NCBI GenBank assembly: GCA_963701435.1
Contig: CAVPAL010000036.1
Span: forward strand, 62,001 to 126,000
Source: JAACFF01 sp963701435
GTDB lineage: Bacteria > Chloroflexota > Anaerolineae > Promineifilales > Promineifilaceae
DNA length: 64,000 bases
Direction of reading: 5' to 3'
Below, piece after piece: positions 26,505 to 36,043 of the stretch. How positions within the stretch are numbered: the stretch's first letter is position 1; each line of letters begins with the position of its first letter. Under the pieces are notes generated by a model. The model was not told the origin of the DNA, searched no databases, and saw nothing but the letters and a program-made list of their open reading frames with translations. Both the position numbers and the translations under genes were made by a program.

Positions 26505-27578
26505 ATGACAGGCTCTGATATCGCCCAACAGCGATTGTGCAACCAATCCATCGCACCGGCGGCTTTGATGACACCGGGTGAGGTTGTAAAAAAGCTGGGG
26601 GCAGTGCAGGCCCAGGATTATCTGGGAGCGCTTTGGGCGCTGGGACTGCGCATGCAACGGGCAGTGGAAGCAGACATTGAGCAGGCCATTGCCAACAGAG
26701 AGATCATCCGCACCTGGCCCATGCGCGGCACGTTGCACTTTGTTGCACCTGAAGATGTTCGCTGGATGTTGACCCTGTTGACTCCTCGGATTCTTGCCAG
26801 GGCAGCGCGACGCCACCAGCAGCTTGAGTTAGATGAAGACACCTTTGCCCGTGGTGAAACCTTGTTTACAGACGCGCTGCGAAACGGCCGTTGCCTGACC
26901 CGCAATCAAATGATGGACGTACTGGAGCAAGCCGGTATTTCCACAAAAGGCCAGCGTGGTTATCACATACTGGGGTGGGCGGCACAAAACGGGCTAATCT
27001 GCTTTGGTCCCCGGCAGGGCAAACAACACACCTTTGTTTTGCTCGATGAATGGCTGCCCGACGGTAAAACCCTCAGCCGAGAAGAGGCATTGGCGGAGTT
27101 GGCGCACCGCTATTTTACCGGCCACGGCCCGGCCACAATCCAGGATTTTATCTGGTGGTCGGGGTTACCGGCGGCTGATGCCCGAGCTGGTCTGGAAATG
27201 GTCAAATCGCAGTTGGTGTATGAGGAATTTGACAGTCAGACCTATTGGTTTGGGCCATCGTCACTCACCTCACAAGCTGCCACGCCAACTGCCTATCTGC
27301 TGCCCGGATTTGATGAGTATTTGCTGGGTTATAAAGATCGCAGCGCCGTGCTTGACCCGGTCTATGCTACAAAAGTCGTGCCTGGTGGTAATGGCATGTT
27401 CAAACCGCTTATTGTGGTAAACGGCCGTATTGTCGGCACCTGGCAGCGCACCATCAAAAAAGACGCAGTGATCATGACGTTGAACCCATTCAATACTTTA
27501 AATACAGTCGAAACCCAGGCTGTAGAGGCTGCGGCTCAGAACTACGGGACGTTTATGAATCTGCCGGTAACGATATAA
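26505..27578 (+). CDS. AlkZ-like winged-helix DNA glycosylase
   Basis: A 357-aa HTH_42 family protein. The N-terminal signature is QRLCNQSIAPAALMTPGEVV, then LGAVQAQDYLGALWALGLRM, which contains the Q-x-Q(-D) catalytic motif of AlkZ, the glycosylase that protects Streptomyces from the azinomycin crosslink. RTWPMRGTLHFVAPEDVRWM and the C-terminal LLPGFDEYLLGYKDRSAVLD followed by NGRIVGTWQR are family landmarks. Together with the YcaQ-type gene at 24676 it suggests resistance to alkylating agents. Confidence 0.92.
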   Translation: MTGSDIAQQRLCNQSIAPAALMTPGEVVKKLGAVQAQDYLGALWALGLRMQRAVEADIEQAIANREIIRTWPMRGTLHFVAPEDVRWMLTLLTPRILARAARRHQQLELDEDTFARGETLFTDALRNGRCLTRNQMMDVLEQAGISTKGQRGYHILGWAAQNGLICFGPRQGKQHTFVLLDEWLPDGKTLSREEALAELAHRYFTGHGPATIQDFIWWSGLPAADARAGLEMVKSQLVYEEFDSQTYWFGPSSLTSQAATPTAYLLPGFDEYLLGYKDRSAVLDPVYATKVVPGGNGMFKPLIVVNGRIVGTWQRTIKKDAVIMTLNPFNTLNTVETQAVEAAAQNYGTFMNLPVTI

Positions 27579-27687
27579 AAATTAGCGTTGATTGCCCTTC
27601 TAAACACATGGAAAAAGGCAACTGCATAAACAGCGCGTAAAAACTACGCACGACGTCAAATTTGATCAATCTTAAGGAGACACTTGG

Positions 27688-28549
27688 ATGCAAAAAATCA
27701 CCCCGTTTTTATGGTTCGATGACCAGGCTGAAGAGGCTATTAACTTTTACGTTTCGATTTTTAAGAATGCAAAGATGGTGAACGCGAATCGAAACCCAGA
27801 TGGCAAGCTGTTTACGGCCACCTTCCAGCTTGAAGACCTGGAAATTTCGGCGCTCAATGGTGGGCCACAGTTCAAATTTACGCCGGCCATTTCCTTTTTT
27901 GTGACTTGTGAAACAGGCACCGAAGTGGATAAGTTGTGGCAAAAGCTTTCCGATGCAGGATCCGTTCTGATGCCCCTGGACACCTATCCATTCAGCGAAA
28001 AATTTGGCTGGCTCCAAGACAAATATGGGCTTTCCTGGCAGTTGAGTGTGGGCAGTTCTACGCAGAAAATCACACCTTTCTTCATGTATGTGGGCGATCA
28101 CGGGCAGGCGGAAGAAGCAATCAAGCTGTATACCTCGCTGTTTGCGGATTCGCGCATTCTCAACATAGAACGGTATTGGTGACGATGAAGGCGGGGTGGT
28201 CGGAACCGTTAAACACGCCACCTTTGCCCTCAATGGCCAACTATTTATGGCCATAGACGGCGGCGCTGGACATGCGTTTACCTTCACAGAAGCGAACTCG
28301 TTTTTTGTGACCTGCGAATCACAAGCCGAAGTGGATGATTTGTGGCAAAAGTTCACAGCAGAAGGCGAAGAATCGATGTGTGGCTGGCTCAAAGACAAGT
28401 TTGGCGTATCGTGGCAAATTGTCCCTTCTGCCTTAGGCGAGATGCTGCAAGACGAAGACCCAGAAAAGGCAAAAAGGGTGATGGATGCCATGCTGCAAAT
28501 GCAGAAAATTGACATCCAGAAGTTAGAAGAAGCGCGTGACCAAGGCTAA
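27688..28549 (+). pseudogene. Two-domain PhnB-like VOC protein, interrupted by one frameshift
   Basis: A fused pair of VOC domains of about 286 aa (the PhnB/3-demethylubiquinone methyltransferase-like type). Domain 1 has ITPFLWFDDQAEEAINFYVS and KFGWLQDKYGLSWQLS. Domain 2 begins ITPFFMYVGDHGQAEEAIKL and, after the break near 28165, continues GDDEGGVVGTVKHATFALNG and WLKDKFGVSWQIVPSAL. The total is one base too long: removing a T from TATTGG (about 28165) restores the frame. The gene is preceded by AAGGAG and is otherwise complete. Confidence 0.88.
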
Positions 28550-28562
28550 TTTACTCAACCCA

Positions 28563-28595
28563 AGAAGTTCAACTTCTCAGAGAAGTTGAACTTCT
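28563..28595. repeat. Palindromic repeat, copy 2 of 2
   Basis: AGAAGTTCAACTTCT-CAG-AGAAGTTGAACTTCT: a perfect 15-bp stem, the same sequence as 8330-8360. As in copy 1, it sits between a stop codon and the Shine-Dalgarno site of the next gene. Confidence 0.85.
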
Positions 28596-28614
28596 GACCG
28601 TAAGGAGCGTTAAA

Positions 28615-29199
28615 ATGAGAAAAATAATTGTGTCTGAATTTATTTCGCTCGATGGGGTGATACAAGCACCGGGTAGCGCCGAAGAAGATACGGATGGAGG
28701 TTTTGTACACGGTGGTTGGACGTGGCCTTATTGGCATGATGATATTGGTGCTTACTTCGCTGAGTCGATGAGTAAATGCGACACCCTGCTGCTGGGACGC
28801 AAAACGTGGCAGATTCACGGGGCTGCCTTTGAACCGATGCCTGTTGAGGAAGACCCCTTTGGCGGTGTGCCCAAGTTTGTAGTCTCGACGACGCTGGAAT
28901 CGGCCGATGCCTGGCGAGACTCTACGCTTATCAGCGAGAATGTGGTGGAAGAAGTACGCAAGCTGAAGGAACAACCTGGCAAAAATATTCTCATGGATGG
29001 CAGCAGTGTGCTGATTCATACGCTGGCGCAGCATGATCTGGTGGATGAATACAGTTTGCTCGTTTACCCAATTGTGCTGGGCAGCGGTAAGCGGCTCTTT
29101 CCTGATGGTTTTCACACGAATTTAGAACTCATCGAAACCAAATCATATCCTTCTGGGGTTGTGTTAATGCGCTACAAGGTAAAAAGAGAAGAGAGTTGA
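28615..29199 (+). CDS. Dihydrofolate reductase-like protein (RibD C-terminal family)
   Basis: A 194-aa protein of the DHFR/RibD_C fold: IIVSEFISLDGVIQAPGSAE at the start, DTLLLGRKTWQIHG in the middle, KNILMDGSSVLIHTLAQHDL and the ending LVYPIVLGSGKRLFPDG, which is diagnostic. Such YyaP/YwjB-type proteins bind NADPH, but the substrate is unknown; they are not the folate enzyme. AAGGAG before ATG, 20 bp after a palindromic repeat. Confidence 0.93.
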   Translation: MRKIIVSEFISLDGVIQAPGSAEEDTDGGFVHGGWTWPYWHDDIGAYFAESMSKCDTLLLGRKTWQIHGAAFEPMPVEEDPFGGVPKFVVSTTLESADAWRDSTLISENVVEEVRKLKEQPGKNILMDGSSVLIHTLAQHDLVDEYSLLVYPIVLGSGKRLFPDGFHTNLELIETKSYPSGVVLMRYKVKREES

Positions 29200-29231
29200 G
29201 TTATAGACATTCAGATAATATTTTTGGGTAG

Positions 29232-29391
29232 GGACAAGGCAATCGGGAAATGTATTGGCCCAAAACAGATTGCCTGGTCTCCCGATTGCCTTGTCCGCGT
29301 ATACGCACACATATGTTTGTCCGACAAGGGCAAGGCGATTGGTCGGCAAACGCCTGGTGAAATCAAAACATCATTCCCAATCGCCTCGCCC
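29232..29391. repeat. Cluster of two large inverted repeats
   Basis: GGACAAGGCAATCGGG (29232-29247) pairs perfectly with CCCGATTGCCTTGTCC (29281-29296). GGGCAAGGCGATTGG (29328-29342) pairs with 29377-29391 with one mismatch. The two pairs share related arm sequence, so they may come from one ancestral palindrome. No gene is inside this 273-bp gap. Confidence 0.75.
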
Positions 29392-29472
29392 CTCCAACTC
29401 CAAATGTTTTTTTTAACATCTATAGTAACGGCCGTTTACCCACAATTTTCATCTTAAACCCAGCGAGGAAAA

Positions 29473-31731
29473 ATGCTCCAAGAATATATTGAGATTCGCG
29501 GTGCTCGCGAAAACAATCTCAAAAACATTTCTTTGCGTATCCCCAAACGCAAAATCACCATCTTTACAGGCGTGTCCGGCTCAGGCAAATCGTCCATCGT
29601 CTTTGATACCGTAGCGACCGAAGCGCAGCGCCAGCTCAACGAAAATTTCAGCCTGTTCGTGCGTAATTTTCTGCCGCGCTACTCCCAGCCAGAGGCCGAC
29701 GCAATCGAAAACTTGAGCATGGCGGTTGTTGTTGACCAGAAACGGTTGGGCGGTGGCTCCCACTCGACGCTGGGCACCATCACGGATATTTACTCTGTGT
29801 TGCGACTGCTCTATTCACGCATTGGGCAACCCCATGTGGGCACGGCAAACTTGTTTTCGTTTAACGATCCGCAGGGGATGTGCCCCGAATGTAACGGTAT
29901 TGGGCGCAAGATTGGCGTGGACATGGATAAGTTTCTGGATACCTCCAAATCGCTCAACGAAGGCGCTATTTTGTTCCCCGATTATGCGGTCGGCAAATGG
30001 GATTGGAACATTTGCATCCAAACAGGCTTGTTTGACGCTGACAAAAAGCTGGTGGATTACAGCGATGAAGAGATGGAACAACTACTGCACACCAAAGCGT
30101 ATAAGGTGAAAACGGAATTCGCGGGCAATACCATCAATATCACGTTTGACGGCATTATTGAAAAGTTCAACCAAAAATACATCACACGCGATCTCAAAAC
30201 GAGGCCGGAGCGTACCCAGAAAATGGTGGAGGCGTTCATGACTGATGGCCCCTGTTTTTTGTGTAAAGGCACGCGTTTGAGTCAGGCGGCGCTGGGTTGT
30301 TTGATAAACGGCCGTAACATTGCCGAACTCGCCGCGATGGAAGTGAGTGAGTTAATTGAGGTCGTCAGAGCCATCCAAGAGCCAGCCGCCGCGCCACTGG
30401 TGGCCACATTAAGCCAACAGTTGCAGCATCTGGTCGATATTGGCCTCGAATACCTCAGCCTCAACCGCGAAACCGACACCTTGTCAGGCGGTGAATCGCA
30501 GCGCGTTAAAATCGTCAAACACCTCAGCAGCAGTTTGGTGGATGTGATGTACGTTTTTGACGAACCCAGCGTCGGTCTGCACCCGCGAGATGTCCACCGC
30601 ATGAACGACCTGCTGCAAAAATTACGCGACAAGGGCAACACCGTGATTGTGGTCGAACATGACCCGGATGTGATTAAGGTGGCCGATCATGTGGTTGATG
30701 TAGGGCCACACGCAGGAAGCAGCGGCGGCACGATTGTTTATGAAGGCAGCTACGCGGGCCTGCTTCAGACTGACACGCTGACCGGTAGGCACATGAAGCA
30801 CACATTGCCGATGAAAGCAACGTTTCGACCGGCAAAGGGCAAGCTGCCCATCACCAACGCCAATGTGAACAATTTGCAGAATATCAGCGTAAACATTCCC
30901 AAGGGGGTGTTAACGGTGGTGACGGGTGTTGCTGGTTCGGGCAAAAGCTCGCTCATTAATCAGGTGTTTATGCGCCATTATCCCGAGGCGATTCTGATTG
31001 ACCAAACGGCCGTTGGCGCCTCCTCGCGCTCCAACCCCGCCACTTACACAGGCATCCTGGATGATGTACGCAAAGCGTTTGCCAAAGCCAACAAGGTCAG
31101 CGCTTCGCTGTTTAGCTTTAACTCCAAGGGCGCCTGCGAAAATTGCCAGGGGCTGGGCGTGTTATACCCGGACTTAGGGCCGCTGAGTGGCATCAAAATA
31201 CCATGCGAAATTTGTGAAGGCAAACGGTTCAAGGATGAGGTCTTGGCCTACAAACTGAATGGCAAATCGATTACTGATGTGCTGGCGATGACGGTAGAGC
31301 AGGCGCTGGCCTATTTTGAGATCAAAAAAGTCACTCATAAGCTGCAAGCGATGCACGATGTCGGGCTCGATTATTTGACGCTGGGTCAGCCGTTGAGCAC
31401 GCTCTCTGGCGGTGAATGCCAACGGGTGAAACTAGCCAGCGAACTGCATAAAAAGGGCACGATTTATATCATGGACGAGCCAACGACCGGGCTGCATATG
31501 TCGGATATCGGTCACTTGCTAGGCGTTATTCACCGTCTGGTAGATGCGGGCAATACGGTGATTGTGATTGAGCATAATTTGAATATCATCAAGAATGCGG
31601 ATTGGATTATTGATATGGGGCCGGAAGGCGGCAGTAAAGGCGGCAAGGTGATGTTCGAGGGTACGCCCAAACAACTCCTGTCTGCAAAACATTCACTTAC
31701 CAGCACATATCTGGCAAGGACCCATTCCTAA
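29473..31731 (+). CDS. Class II UvrA-like ABC ATPase
   Basis: A 752-aa tandem ABC ATPase, about 190 residues shorter than housekeeping UvrA, as expected for UvrA2/DrrC-type paralogues lacking the UvrB-binding domain. Walker A motifs GVSGSGKSS (about 33-41) and GVAGSGKSS (about 487); signatures LSGGESQR and LSGGECQR; Walker B VFDEPSVGLHPRD and IMDEPTTGLH. Zinc-binding cysteine pairs occur as CPECNGIG/CFLCKGTR and CENCQGLG/CEICEGKR. Such paralogues confer tolerance to DNA-intercalating drugs. GAGG lies before the ATG. It fits the repair theme of the neighbouring glycosylases. Confidence 0.95.
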   Translation: MLQEYIEIRGARENNLKNISLRIPKRKITIFTGVSGSGKSSIVFDTVATEAQRQLNENFSLFVRNFLPRYSQPEADAIENLSMAVVVDQKRLGGGSHSTLGTITDIYSVLRLLYSRIGQPHVGTANLFSFNDPQGMCPECNGIGRKIGVDMDKFLDTSKSLNEGAILFPDYAVGKWDWNICIQTGLFDADKKLVDYSDEEMEQLLHTKAYKVKTEFAGNTINITFDGIIEKFNQKYITRDLKTRPERTQKMVEAFMTDGPCFLCKGTRLSQAALGCLINGRNIAELAAMEVSELIEVVRAIQEPAAAPLVATLSQQLQHLVDIGLEYLSLNRETDTLSGGESQRVKIVKHLSSSLVDVMYVFDEPSVGLHPRDVHRMNDLLQKLRDKGNTVIVVEHDPDVIKVADHVVDVGPHAGSSGGTIVYEGSYAGLLQTDTLTGRHMKHTLPMKATFRPAKGKLPITNANVNNLQNISVNIPKGVLTVVTGVAGSGKSSLINQVFMRHYPEAILIDQTAVGASSRSNPATYTGILDDVRKAFAKANKVSASLFSFNSKGACENCQGLGVLYPDLGPLSGIKIPCEICEGKRFKDEVLAYKLNGKSITDVLAMTVEQALAYFEIKKVTHKLQAMHDVGLDYLTLGQPLSTLSGGECQRVKLASELHKKGTIYIMDEPTTGLHMSDIGHLLGVIHRLVDAGNTVIVIEHNLNIIKNADWIIDMGPEGGSKGGKVMFEGTPKQLLSAKHSLTSTYLARTHS

Positions 31732-31771
31732 ACTAAGCGAGCCGATGACGTAGCTTCTCGAGGAAAAATAT

Positions 31772-32044
31772 ATGTGTAGAAATATTCGAACCCTTTTCAA
31801 CTTTGAACCGCCGGCTGCCGAGGAAGAGGTTCGGGCGGCGGCGTTGCAGTTTGTGCGCAAGGTCACTGGCTTTAGCAAACCCTCACAACAGAATGAAGCT
31901 GCTTTTTTAGCGGCGGTGGATGAGATAACGGCCGTTACCACCACTCTCCTCGCCACTCTGCACACGACTGCACCTGCCAAAAATCGGGAAGAAGAAGCTG
32001 CCAAAGCGCGTGCTCGCAACGCCCAGCGATTTCCTAAGAATTAA
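31772..32044 (+). CDS. DUF2277 family protein
   Basis: A 90-aa protein starting MCRNIRTLFNFEPPA, the hallmark of DUF2277, followed by EVRAAALQFVRKVTGFSKPS and a basic helix EEEAAKARARNAQRF. Function unknown. The N-terminal M-C-R-N-I-x-x-L may hold a metal or redox cysteine. GAGGAAA precedes the ATG. An ACGGCCGT copy encodes TAV in the middle. Confidence 0.95.
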   Translation: MCRNIRTLFNFEPPAAEEEVRAAALQFVRKVTGFSKPSQQNEAAFLAAVDEITAVTTTLLATLHTTAPAKNREEEAAKARARNAQRFPKN

Positions 32045-32080
32045 CAAAGTAATGCAGAAATGAACTCAGCGGAGAGATCA

Positions 32081-32638
32081 ATGGACGAAACAACGCAATT
32101 ACACGTCAACAACATCTGGTCTAAAGATAAAGATTTGCAGAACGCAGCCTATACTTATTTGATGGCAGCCACAGAGATACCCGTTGATTGGGCCTACGAA
32201 GCGTGGGATGATTTGGTGGCTGGCCTGAGCGACAAAGACAATCGTGTGCGGGCCATTACCTCGCAGCTATTGTGTAATCTGGCACAGAGCGATCCAGAAA
32301 AGCGCATGTTGACCGACTTTGACAAGCTGCTGCTGGTGACAAAGGATGAACGGTTTGTCACGGCGCGGCATTGCTTGCAATCTCTCTGGAAAGTGGGACT
32401 GGCTGGGTCGGAACAACGGGAAATGATGGTGGCTGGATTGGACGGCCGTTACCACGAATGTATCACCGAAAAGAACTGCACCCTCATCCGCTACGACATC
32501 ATCCAAGACTTGAAAAATCTGTACGCTGCCGTTCCAGACGATGCCATCAAAGAAAAGGCGCTGGCCTTGATTGAGATGGAAGCAGATTTAAAATACCGCA
32601 AGAAATATGCCACTGTTTGGCGGGAAAAGAAAAAATGA
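32081..32638 (+). CDS. HEAT-like helical protein of unknown function
   Basis: A 185-aa protein, all helical, with HEAT-like phrases (GLSDKDNRVRAITSQLLCNL, DERFVTARHCLQSLWKVGLA). ATG 32081 is chosen because GGAGAG (32071-32076) precedes it; an in-frame ATG at 32060 has no such site. The C-terminus is strongly basic (KYRKKYATVWREKKK). Similar proteins are annotated only as hypothetical. It follows DUF2277 by about 35 bp. Confidence 0.75.
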   Translation: MDETTQLHVNNIWSKDKDLQNAAYTYLMAATEIPVDWAYEAWDDLVAGLSDKDNRVRAITSQLLCNLAQSDPEKRMLTDFDKLLLVTKDERFVTARHCLQSLWKVGLAGSEQREMMVAGLDGRYHECITEKNCTLIRYDIIQDLKNLYAAVPDDAIKEKALALIEMEADLKYRKKYATVWREKKK

Positions 32639-32763
32639 CAATGACAGAACCAAAAATAATGAAGAAAGATAGTTAATGTCACCAAATAAGCGACAATAGG
32701 AAACCTTATATTCGTTATGGATCACTGATCAAAATTCTTGGTCAATAGCTTGAGCAGAGTGAA

Positions 32764-35229
32764 ATGAGCTCCACAAATTTACCATTACAGTTAACAAGTT
32801 TCGTCGGGCGCGAGCAGGAGATAGTTGATGTCAAGCGCTTGCTATTCAACTCGCATCTCGTCACCCTCACAGGTGCGGGCGGCAGCGGCAAGACGCGGCT
32901 GGCGATCCAGATTGCCAATACAGTCAGCGAAACCTTTGCCGATGGCGTGTGGCTGGTAGATCTGGCGACCCTGCGCGAACCTGAACTCGTACCACAGCAT
33001 GTCATCTTGGCACTCGGCTTGCGCCCGATTGCTGATCAACCCCTACTTGAGACGCTGCAAAGTTTTGTGCAGTCTAAACAGTTGCTTCTCATTCTGGATA
33101 ATTGCGAGCATCTTAGCGCAGCTTGCGCCCAGCTTGCCCGAGGATTACTATCTCAGGCATCTGATCTGCGAATTCTAGCAACCAGCCGCGCGGCGCTGGC
33201 AATTGCCGGCGAAACAATCTACCCGGTATCCGGTCTAGACATGGCCTGTTTTTGAGGGTGCGGCTGGGCGAGGCGGGCAAAGTCACTTCGATCTCCAAGA
33301 ATTAATGAGTTATGCTGCCATTCGTCTATTTGTTGAACGAGCGCGTGCTATCTCGCCTAATTTCAACCTCACTGCCGAAAACACATTGTCGACCATCGAA
33401 ATTTGTAGGCGATTAGATGGCCTCCCCCTGGCGCTGGAATTAGCCAGCGCCCGAGTCAATGTGTTGACTGTTGCTGAAATTACGGCACGCCTTAATCACC
33501 GTTTTTCCTTGCTCATTTCCACGCAACGCAGCGATCTTGAGCCACGCCATCAAACCTTGCGTGCGGCGATAGATTGGAGTTATGCGCTGCTTCACCGGAA
33601 GAGCAGAATTTGCTGCGGCGACTGGCAGTCTTCGAAGCTGGCTGCACACTCGATGCCGTGGAAGCCATCTGCATAGAAGAGGGGGTTGCCACCGAGGATA
33701 CATTGGAGTGGATTTCCTCATTGGTCAACAATTCACTGGTCGTGGCCGATACCATTGGCCGCGCCCAAGCACGTTACCGCCTGCTCGAAACCATCCGTGA
33801 ATACGCGCTTGAAAAACTGGATGAGGCAGAGGAAACCACATTGCTGCGCAACCGTCACCTGGACCTGTTCCTCGCCCGGGCTGAAGAAGTAGCGCCAAAA
33901 CTGAATGAGGCGTACCAGCAGCTTTGGCTGAACTGGCTGGAAGGCGAGCATGATAACTTGCGCGCCGCCCTGGCCTGGTCGTTGGAAAACGGCCGTATTG
34001 AAGCCGGACTACGCATTGCCACCGCCCTCATTCGATTTTGGGAGATACGGGGTTATGTGCAGGAAGGCTTGATATGGTTCGAGCGTTTGCTTGCCCAGAC
34101 CGACGAGAGAATTTCTCTGGTCGTCCACGCCAATGCCCTGGCCTATGCCAGCTTCCTGGCGATGTTTCTCGGCGATGCGGCGAGCGCCATGGCTTATGGA
34201 CAAAAAGCCGTCGCCTTAGCCGAAGCTGCCGGCGATGAAGGCAGCGGCGTCCTCACCATCGCCTTGTCCAGTTTGTCTTCGGGGGCAAGAGCGGCAGGTG
34301 ATTATCACACGGCATTCACCCTGGAAGAGCGGGTCATTCAACTCTTACGTGAATCGCCTGAGCAGCCGTTCTTCTTAGGCATGGCCTTACTTGGCCATGG
34401 CAGCGTTGCCATTGAGTTGGGCGACTATGACACAGCCCGTGCCTCACTGGACGAGAGCCTGGCGATTGCCCGAGAGGCGGGTGATTCCTTTCGGATTGCC
34501 CATGCCCTGAACGCTTTGGGCGATCTGGCACGCTGCGAGCAAAGGTACGCAGATGCCCAAACCGCGTATGAGAACAGTGCCCTGCTTTTGCGCGAACTAG
34601 ACGCCCAGCACGATCTGGCCTCTGTTTTGCACAATCTTGGGCACACCTGCTTGCACCTGGGGGATATCGAGCGTGCCCACACCCTGTTCCGTGAGAGTAT
34701 GGCCGCCCACCAGTCACTGCAAAATGTGTCCGGTATGGCTGAATGCCTGATTGGTTTTGCCGCCATTGCCCTCTTGCGAGGATTGCCAATCGTGGGCACA
34801 CGTCTGCTAGGCGCAGCGGATGCGCTTGGCGGGCAGCGTACCGCCACGGCCTCGGTGTGGCAAGCCACGCGGATGGAGTATGAACACTATCTCGATCTGG
34901 CTCGCACCAACCTCACGGAGGTTGAATTTCAAACGGAACAGGCGATTGGGCGCGCCATGTCTCAAGAGCAGGCCGTGGACTATGCCCAAAATCTCCCGGT
35001 CAAACAAGAAATTGCGGCAGTAAACAAAGAGAATCCAGACGGCTTGACCAACCGCGAACGCGAAGTCGCCTGCTTGATCGGGCAGGGCAAGACGAATGGC
35101 GAGATTGCCACCGAACTGGTTTTGAGCAAGCGCACGGTCGAGACGCACGTCAGCCATATCTTGTCCAAGTTGGGATTAACCAGCCGCGCCCAGATCATGC
35201 TCTGGGCAATTGATCGCAATTTGACCTAA
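32764..35229 (+). pseudogene. AfsR/MalT-like ATPase regulator with LuxR C-terminus, two compensating frameshifts
   Basis: A regulator of about 821 aa. It has an NB-ARC-type ATPase domain (TSFVGREQEIVDVKRLL, Walker A GAGGSGKTRL, Walker B LLLILDNCEHL), a TPR region (about residues 380-720), and a LuxR-type HTH (LTNREREVACLIGQGKTNGE, SKRTVETHVSHILSKLG). The frame is broken near 33240 (one base too many, GACATGGCC) and near 33595 (one short, GCTGCTTCACC); together they cancel and the length is a multiple of three. Such proteins switch on genes in response to a ligand sensed by the TPRs. It may control this island. Confidence 0.88.
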
Positions 35230-35361
35230 CCCCCTTTATCGCTGCAAGCTGCATATCAGTACCGATCAGCACGATCTTCAAAGATACGTGTATTTCTCCG
35301 TATACGCACTGACGACGTTTCATATCTATTACGCCATAATGTCCGTATTAGGAGACAACCT

Positions 35362-36012
35362 ATGAAAAACGCTTCACTTACAACGATTGGTCGAAATGCA
35401 ATTGCCCTGGCTGTCGTGGCTATCCTTGGCCTGGTGTCCATCACCTTGTTTTATACCTTGTTTGGCGGCAGTAGCGGACCGTTTGGCACGCTCAACGACA
35501 TCTGTGTTGCCCTGGGAGGCATCTTGAGCGGTGGGCTGGTGTGGCGGCTGTATCCGCTCCATCGCCAACATGCGCCACGCCTGAGCCGATTGGCGTTGGG
35601 CAGTGGCTTGCTTGGCGCATGTCTCGTGCCGATTGGCTCAAGTTTCGCTGTCTTCAATGTGACAGGTTGGTTTTTAGCAGGATTGGTCACCACATTTGGC
35701 TACGCGCTCATCGGTCTATGGCTGCTGGCGTTGAATTACTCGGCTCGACGCTGGCCATCGTTTCCCAATCGTCTCGCTTTATTGGGGATGGTGGCAGGTG
35801 GCGTAACGGCCGTTGGCCTGCTAGCCGTACCAGGAATCCTTGCTCGAATTGATGCGCCGGATGCAGCCCAATGGTATGTATCAACAGCCCTATACGTTGG
35901 CGGTCTGGGCTGGAATATTCTGTATACCGTCTGGTGTATTTGGCTAGGTCGTCTATTATTATCGAATAGATTGGTGCTGCAACTTTCTACAGTTAAAAGA
36001 CAAAACGTTTAG
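35362..36012 (+). CDS. Six-segment membrane protein of unknown function
   Basis: A 216-aa integral membrane protein with about six hydrophobic segments (around residues 12-32, 45-62, 75-97, 100-125, 140-163, 175-200). It contains a conserved-looking GTLNDICVALGGILSGGLVW and many small residues. I do not recognise the family beyond general resemblance to uncharacterised Chloroflexota membrane proteins. GGAGACAACCTATG provides the start. It directly follows the regulator, which may control it. Confidence 0.75.
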   Translation: MKNASLTTIGRNAIALAVVAILGLVSITLFYTLFGGSSGPFGTLNDICVALGGILSGGLVWRLYPLHRQHAPRLSRLALGSGLLGACLVPIGSSFAVFNVTGWFLAGLVTTFGYALIGLWLLALNYSARRWPSFPNRLALLGMVAGGVTAVGLLAVPGILARIDAPDAAQWYVSTALYVGGLGWNILYTVWCIWLGRLLLSNRLVLQLSTVKRQNV

Positions 36013-36043
36013 CAGACAGATCGGAGTATGTAGGCTTAATTAG

